NCBI GenBank assembly: GCA_947302185.1
Contig: CAMYVI010000013.1
Coordinates: forward strand, 1-19,692
Direction of reading: 5' to 3'
Length of the DNA stretch: 19,692 nucleotides
Origin: an uncultured Lachnospiraceae bacterium
GTDB lineage: Bacteria; Bacillota_A; Clostridia; Lachnospirales; Lachnospiraceae
A program made the position numbers and the translations under genes. Every line of letters starts with the position of its first letter. The first letter of the stretch is position 1. Shown in pieces: positions 15,785 through 19,692 of this stretch. The notes under the pieces were generated by a model, which saw nothing but the letters and a program-made list of their open reading frames with translations, did no database searches and was not told where the DNA came from.

Positions 15785-16470
15785 TGATTAAAGTGATGAT
15801 AGTGGATGATCAGGAACTGATCCGGCACAGTCTGAAGATTATTCTTGGAGTGAATAGCGATATGGAAGTAGTCGCTATGGCAGCGGACGGAACTGAAACG
15901 CTTCAGAAGCTTAAAGAACTTCGTCCGGAGGAAAGACCGGATGTGATATTGATGGATATCAGGATGCCGGTGATGGACGGAGTAGAATGTACAGCCCAGA
16001 TCTCAAAGAAATATCCTGATATAAAGGTGATTGCGCTCACGACATTTGATGATGAGGAATTTGTGTTCGGGGCTTTAAAAAGCGGGGCAAGCGGTTATCT
16101 GCTAAAGGGAAGCAGCCTGGAGGAACTGTCCGGAGCGATTCGAACGGTCTATACCGGCGGCGCCATGCTCAACCCGAATGTAGCCAGTACGGTTATTCGA
16201 CAATTCTCCACTATGGCGAAGAACATAGTCAATCCTGAAATAACGGATCAGAATACAGAAGAAATAACGAAAAGCGAGTGGTACATCATACAGGCCGTTG
16301 CGAGAGGTATGTCCAATAAGGAAATTGCGGAGTCGTTGTGGCTTTCACAGGGGACTGTGCGAAATTCCATAAGCAGCATATTGAATAAGCTTCATCTTCG
16401 CGACAGGACGCAGCTTGCTATCTGGGCAGTTCAAACGGGAATTGTAAATAAGGATTTGTTTGATACATGA
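15784..16470 (+). CDS. NarL/LuxR-type response regulator
   Basis: The cytosolic partner of the upstream kinase, 228 residues. The receiver domain (1-120) has acidic pair D8-D9, phospho-acceptor D58 (LMDIRMP), T86 and K108. A GerE/LuxR helix-turn-helix occupies about 160-222 (NKEIAESLWLSQGTVRNSISSILNKL). The first HTH helix reads ITKSEWYII instead of the common LTxREREVL, a modest divergence. The ATG shares one base with the kinase stop (TAATG), implying coupled translation. It is the best local candidate to bind the repeated ATGACA boxes upstream of the GH32 and PTS genes; that is inference. Confidence 0.93.
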   Translation: MIKVMIVDDQELIRHSLKIILGVNSDMEVVAMAADGTETLQKLKELRPEERPDVILMDIRMPVMDGVECTAQISKKYPDIKVIALTTFDDEEFVFGALKSGASGYLLKGSSLEELSGAIRTVYTGGAMLNPNVASTVIRQFSTMAKNIVNPEITDQNTEEITKSEWYIIQAVARGMSNKEIAESLWLSQGTVRNSISSILNKLHLRDRTQLAIWAVQTGIVNKDLFDT

Positions 16471-17768
16471 AAAAACTGTTATTAAGAATAAGCCTTGTAA
16501 TTGCTGCAGTCGTCCTGTACGTTCTGTTCTGGCACAGAACAATGCAGCCGGTCAGGCTTACCATCGGCGTTTATGCGGGCAGTTACTGGGGAACATCGAT
16601 CGGAGACCGGTACGAGTTCCTTGATGAAGTCATTGATATTTTCGAGAAAAATCATCCCGGAATTAAGGTAAGCTATGAAAGCGGAATCGGGATCGACAGC
16701 TACAGCGAGTGGCTTGCCCAGCAGTATATGAAAGGGCAGGGACCTGATCTGTTTCTGGTCCTTCCGGAGGACTTTTCTCTGCTGGCCGCATCGGGAGCTC
16801 TTTATCCGCTGGACGATATGATCAGGCAGGATGACGGATTCGATCTGTCGATTTACTATAAAGCATGTCAGATGGCCGGGCAGATGGAGAATCGTCAGTA
16901 TGCCCTGCCGTTCGAGAGTGTTCCGACTTTGATGTTCGTCAACAAAAGCCTCCTCAAGCAATACGGTATCAGTATGCCGGAACACAACTGGACATGGGAC
17001 GACTTCTATGATATCTGCAGAAAGATAACGGAAGGATCGGAGGCGCAGACCGAGAAGAAGGCGTATGCCGTCTATAATTACAGCTGGACAGATACGCTTT
17101 ATGCAAACGGAGCGAAGCTGTTCTCGGAAGACGGCAAAAAGTGCAACCTGGGGAGTCTCAGAGTACGCGAGGCTGTTCTGTTCGATCAGAAGCTTCGTGA
17201 GCTTAATAACGGATTTACTGTCACGGCCAGGGATTTTGATGAGGGCAGAGTGGCTTTCCGGCCGTTCCTGTATTCTGATTATAAGGTCTATCAGCCTTAT
17301 CCGTGGCGGGTCAAGAAGTATTCCAACTTCGAATGGGACTGCGTCGAGATGCCTGCCGGGCCGAGAGGCGGAAATGTATGTGAAATTGAATCGACGCTGA
17401 TCGGCATGAATGCCCGTTCCCGCCGCAAGGAGCTTGCATGGGACTTTATGAAGCTTCTCTGCGGTGACGAGGAGCTGCAGAAAAAGATGTATTCATCCTC
17501 GGTGGGAATATCTCCGATGATCGCCGTGGCGGAAGATAAAGAGCTTCTTAATACTCTTTTCAGGGGTGTGCCGGGTGATTACGAGATCAATCTTGATGTG
17601 ATACATGACATCATGAGTACGGGGGTGTCCGCTCCCAGGTTCCGCAGATATAATCAGGCAATGATCATGGCGGAAAATGCGGTGGACACTGCTATGAAGA
17701 GCGGAAAGGCGATTGAGGAGTTTCTGGTCAGTTCACAGCATGATATAAATATTATGTTGAGCTCGTGA
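16467..17768 (+). CDS. Membrane-anchored family-1 solute-binding protein without ABC permease
   Basis: A 433-residue SBP_bac_1 (MalE/UgpB-like) fold behind an N-terminal transmembrane helix (about 4-22) with no lipobox Cys, so probably an uncleaved anchor. Family features include LDEVIDIFEKNHPGIKVSYE, QGPDLFLV, LPFESVPTLMFVNKSLL, NWTWDDFYDICRKIT and AWDFMKLLCG. ATG 16467 overlaps the response regulator stop by 4 bp (ATGA), making it the last gene of the sensory operon. A strong terminator follows, and no permease is encoded on either side. A role in signalling (or scavenging for a distant transporter) is therefore more likely than being the binding protein of a local ABC importer. Confidence 0.87.
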   Translation: MKKLLLRISLVIAAVVLYVLFWHRTMQPVRLTIGVYAGSYWGTSIGDRYEFLDEVIDIFEKNHPGIKVSYESGIGIDSYSEWLAQQYMKGQGPDLFLVLPEDFSLLAASGALYPLDDMIRQDDGFDLSIYYKACQMAGQMENRQYALPFESVPTLMFVNKSLLKQYGISMPEHNWTWDDFYDICRKITEGSEAQTEKKAYAVYNYSWTDTLYANGAKLFSEDGKKCNLGSLRVREAVLFDQKLRELNNGFTVTARDFDEGRVAFRPFLYSDYKVYQPYPWRVKKYSNFEWDCVEMPAGPRGGNVCEIESTLIGMNARSRRKELAWDFMKLLCGDEELQKKMYSSSVGISPMIAVAEDKELLNTLFRGVPGDYEINLDVIHDIMSTGVSAPRFRRYNQAMIMAENAVDTAMKSGKAIEEFLVSSQHDINIMLSS

Positions 17769-17784
17769 GTGTATCAGGGTGATA

Positions 17785-17831
17785 TGTATGGTCAACATGT
17801 CGGAAAATGTGTTGCCATACATATTTTTTTT
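17785..17831 (+). terminator. Rho-independent terminator of the sensory operon
   Basis: TGTATGG (17785-17791) pairs with CCATACA (17815-17821) and, after a one-base bulge, CAACA (17793-17797) pairs with TGTTG (17810-17814). Eight T follow (17824-17831). It begins 17 nt after the stop codon. Confidence 0.9.
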
Positions 17832-17851
17832 ACACATTTTTAATGAAAAAC

Positions 17852-17888
17852 ATGACAAATGTCATGTCGAATCTATGACGATGTTCAG
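17852..17888 (+). promoter_or_regulatory. Putative activator site upstream of the PTS (two ATGACA boxes)
   Basis: Box 1 ATGACAAATGT (17852-17862) and box 2 ATGACGATGTTCAG (17875-17888) start 23 nt apart, as upstream of GH32. Box 1 lies in a perfect dyad with 7-bp arms CATGACA/TGTCATG around AA (17851-17866). Confidence 0.68.
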
Positions 17889-17917
17889 TTGTCTGAAGAA
17901 TGTCATTTGCATAAAAT
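17889..17917 (+). promoter_or_regulatory. PTS operon promoter
   Basis: TTGTCT (17889-17894; 4/6) is followed by 17 nt and TAAAAT (17912-17917; 5/6). The predicted start is near 17924. The -35 is weak and abuts the activator boxes. No -12/-24 (sigma-54) signature is seen, in contrast to the B. subtilis lev operon. Confidence 0.65.
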
Positions 17918-17956
17918 GAACTCATCAAAGCTCTGCCGGCGAGCTGATAACTAATC

Positions 17957-17976
17957 CAGGAGAAGGAGAGGTGAGG
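17957..17976 (+). promoter_or_regulatory. Purine-rich ribosome binding site for a TTG start
   Basis: A long purine-rich run (CAGGAGAAGGAGAGGTGAGG) precedes the TTG at 17981. Several overlapping Shine-Dalgarno matches may compensate for the weak initiation codon. Confidence 0.6.
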
Positions 17977-17980
17977 GAAA

Positions 17981-18412
17981 TTGAGATACGTAATACTTGT
18001 AAGTCACGGGATGTTCGCAAGCGGCATTCATGACGCAGTCAAAATGCTCAGCGGAAATGAGAGTGATGAGATCAGGTCAATCGGTCTTCTGAGAGATATG
18101 GGCGCGGACGAGTTCGCGGTCGAATTCAGGAAGATTCTTCCGGAGCTGGGACCGGATGATGAGATCATCATGTTTGCTGATATCGTAGGAGGTTCACCGC
18201 TCTCAACCGCGGCAAATGTCATCGCAGAAGAAGGTCTTCTCGACAAAACTCTTATGATCGGCGGTATGAATCTGCCGCTCGTTCTGACGGGGGTTCTTTC
18301 CAAGGACGATATGAGCTTTGATGAGATCAAGACAGAAATCCTCGAAGATGCTGCGGCAGGGCTCAAAGTGTTCTCCGTTGCAGCGGAAGCAGATGCCGAT
18401 GACGATATCTGA
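17981..18412 (+). CDS. PTS mannose/fructose-family EIIA component (LevD/ManX type)
   Basis: A cytosolic phosphocarrier of 143 residues that takes phosphate from HPr and passes it to EIIB. The fold is EIIA-Man: phospho-acceptor H9 in LVSHGMFASGIHDAV, FADIVGGSPLSTAAN (66-79) and GGMNLPLVL (94-102). It starts with TTG. The next in-frame ATG (18011) would remove H9, so the TTG is needed. It is the first gene of the PTS operon downstream of the shared-type promoter. With the nearby GH32 enzyme, fructose is the expected substrate (LevD-like), but mannose-family PTSs are diverse and specificity is not provable from EIIA. Confidence 0.9.
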   Translation: MRYVILVSHGMFASGIHDAVKMLSGNESDEIRSIGLLRDMGADEFAVEFRKILPELGPDDEIIMFADIVGGSPLSTAANVIAEEGLLDKTLMIGGMNLPLVLTGVLSKDDMSFDEIKTEILEDAAAGLKVFSVAAEADADDDI

Positions 18413-18502
18413 TAATGGGATCCACAGCGGCTGAAAAGTCGCGGAGTATCTATTTTCGGATATGAATAAGCTGAAATAGTTATGACAGCTATATTAATGG
18501 AA

Positions 18503-18535
18503 CGGTTATTCTTTTCGACAGAGAGGAATTAACCG
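18503..18535 (+). other. Small hairpin in the EIIA-EIIB spacer
   Basis: CGGTTA (18503-18508) pairs with TAACCG (18530-18535), extended by TTC/GAA across a one-base bulge. It lies in the 160-nt spacer between two PTS genes and has no T-tract, so a processing or stability role is more likely than termination. Nothing else was seen in the spacer. Confidence 0.4.
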
Positions 18536-18573
18536 CCGCAACTCCGTAACAGGAGATGAGAAAGGATATTAAA

Positions 18574-19071
18574 ATGGCAGTTAGTTTTATTCGTGTAGAT
18601 GACAGAATGATTCACGGACAGACAGTTACACGCTGGTCACTGGAGTATCCCTGCACAGGCCTTATTGCAGTCAATGATGCGGCTGCAAAGAACCCGGTCT
18701 TAAAGCAGGCTTATAAGAGCGCTTCCGATAAAAAGACATTTGTATGGGGAGTACAGGAATTCCTTGACAAGTCCCCGAAGGTTCTTGCATCGAAAGATCA
18801 GTATTTCCTGATCACCAAGAATCCGGTCGACATGAAGAAGATCCTTGTTGACGGCAATTTCGATCCGCAGGGCGTAAAGACCGTCATTATCGGACCGTGC
18901 AACGACAGACCGGGCGCTACAAAGCTCGGAAATAACCAATCCATTACTCAGGAAGAGGCCGAAGCTCTCGAGGCAATCATGCAGAAGGGATACGAAGTAG
19001 AATTTGCATTGATCAAAGAAGCGGCAATCGGAAACTGGAAGAAGTTCAGAGGTCAGTTCGGATTTAACTGA
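18574..19071 (+). CDS. PTS mannose/fructose-family EIIB component (LevE/ManX-B type)
   Basis: A 165-residue cytosolic EIIB of the mannose/sorbose family that phosphorylates the incoming sugar. The N-terminus MAVSFIRVDDRMIHGQTVTRW carries phospho-acceptor H14 in the DDRMIHGQ motif. Length is typical for a stand-alone EIIB. The chosen ATG at 18574 has AAAGGA upstream at good spacing. An in-frame ATG at 18556 directly abuts AGGAG with no room for initiation and would add six residues. EIIA and EIIB are separate genes, as in LevD/LevE, not fused as in E. coli ManX. Confidence 0.92.
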   Translation: MAVSFIRVDDRMIHGQTVTRWSLEYPCTGLIAVNDAAAKNPVLKQAYKSASDKKTFVWGVQEFLDKSPKVLASKDQYFLITKNPVDMKKILVDGNFDPQGVKTVIIGPCNDRPGATKLGNNQSITQEEAEALEAIMQKGYEVEFALIKEAAIGNWKKFRGQFGFN

Positions 19072-19088
19072 AAAGGAGGAGATCCGTC

Positions 19089-19692
19089 ATGTCAATAAAT
19101 TTATTTCAGGCAATCATTCTGGGATTGTTCGCATCTTTATCATCCATGCCCGGTATGGGAAGTTCCTCTATAGGTAACTACACACTGGGTCGTCCGCTTG
19201 TCGGCGGTCTGGTATGCGGACTTGTTCTCGGAGATCTCAGGACCGGTATTCTCGTCGGTGTAGCTATGCAGATCGTTTATATCGCCCTTGTTACTCCGGG
19301 CGGAACGGTTTCAGCCGACGTACGTGCCGTATCCTATATCGGTATCCCGCTGGCAATGCTTGCTATAAAGGCGCAGGGTCTTGATCCGGCATCGGATCAG
19401 GGCATGGCTCTGGCTACATCTTTCGGCGCGATGGTCGGTACAGTCGGTACAGTTCTTTTCTACGGAACAGCAACACTCAACCTTGTCTGGCAGCATATCG
19501 GCTGGAAGGCAATCGAAAACAGGAACTACAAGCAGATTTTCCTTGTAGACCGCGTATATCCGTGGATTTCACACCTTGCATTCTCCATGGTCCCGACAGT
19601 TATCATGTGTATGCTCGGCGCTCCTGTTGTTGAAATGATCAAGACACATCTTCCGATGGATGGTCTTGCAATGAAGACACTGTTCACAGTAG
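19089..19692 (+). CDS. PTS mannose/fructose-family EIIC component, partial (cut by window end)
   Basis: The membrane permease subunit of the PTS (EII-Sor/EIIC-Man family; LevF/ManY type). About 201 residues are visible before the window ends, with no stop. The start MSINLFQAIILGLFASLSS is preceded by AAGGAGGA nine bases upstream. Family features include a highly hydrophobic N-terminus, GRPLVGGLVCGLVLGDLRTGILVGVAMQ, and the conserved small-residue segment TPGGTVSADVRAVSYIGIP. It follows EIIB by 17 nt. An EIID gene is expected just beyond the window. Confidence 0.9.
   Translation, partial: MSINLFQAIILGLFASLSSMPGMGSSSIGNYTLGRPLVGGLVCGLVLGDLRTGILVGVAMQIVYIALVTPGGTVSADVRAVSYIGIPLAMLAIKAQGLDPASDQGMALATSFGAMVGTVGTVLFYGTATLNLVWQHIGWKAIENRNYKQIFLVDRVYPWISHLAFSMVPTVIMCMLGAPVVEMIKTHLPMDGLAMKTLFTV

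Noticed and set aside
17832..17980. Sigma-54 -12/-24 promoter upstream of the PTS
   Set aside because: No GG/GC pair with the required 10-nt spacing in a TGGCAC/TTGCA context; a sigma-A-like promoter fits better.
17832..17980. CcpA cre site
   Set aside because: No match to TGNAANCGNNNNCA in this control region or in that of GH32; the dyads present lack the central CG.
18482..18487. ATGACA box in the EIIA-EIIB spacer
   Set aside because: Single occurrence; no second box 23 nt away and no promoter in register, so probably chance.

Overview
The window looks like a chromosomal segment of an anaerobic Bacillota, most plausibly a gut-type Clostridia (Lachnospiraceae-like). The evidence is strong AGGAGG-type ribosome binding sites, sigma-A-like promoters, a lipobox solute-binding protein, a mannose-family PTS, and a very long secreted glycosidase with Ig-like and ricin-type modules of the kind common in that group. 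This taxonomic call is inference; there is no rRNA in the window.

Region 1 (1-1759): a PbuG/AzgA-type purine permease on the minus strand, transcribed away from a nickel/peptide-type ABC operon. The shared upstream region holds a promoter for each gene and a perfect 10-bp inverted repeat. Region 2 (1760-7851, plus): a five-gene family-5 ABC importer (binding lipoprotein, two permeases, two ATPases) followed by a class I SAM-dependent methyltransferase. The first four genes overlap by 4 bp each. The last ATPase is separated by about 340 bp packed with inverted repeats and a tandem duplication of its own start region. A bidirectional terminator closes the operon.

Region 3 (8039-19692) reads as a fructan-utilisation locus. 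A 1660-residue secreted GH32 levanase/fructanase lies on the minus strand. Divergent from it is a four-gene plus-strand sensory operon: a membrane-anchored RbsB-type sugar-binding protein, a multi-pass HisKA_3 histidine kinase, a NarL-type response regulator, and a membrane-anchored family-1 solute-binding protein without any ABC permease. After a strong terminator comes a LevDEFG/mannose-type PTS operon (EIIA, EIIB, and EIIC cut by the window end). The partnership of extracellular levanase and mannose-family fructose PTS matches the logic of the Bacillus subtilis lev operon, but no LevR-type sigma-54 activator or -12/-24 promoter is seen. A two-component system flanked by two binding proteins occupies that position.

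The most notable signal is that the GH32 promoter (minus strand, 13213 down to 13148) and the PTS promoter (plus strand, 17852-17917), over 4 kb apart, align without gaps over 66 nt. They share an 11-nt box, a second box exactly 23 nt later, the -35 region and the -10. This points to one activator, probably the response regulator encoded between them, controlling both secreted fructanase and sugar uptake. A second layer of interest is a family of short palindromic repeats (arms TTATCGG/CCGATAA, and a separate 22-nt palindrome) scattered through the intergenic regions.
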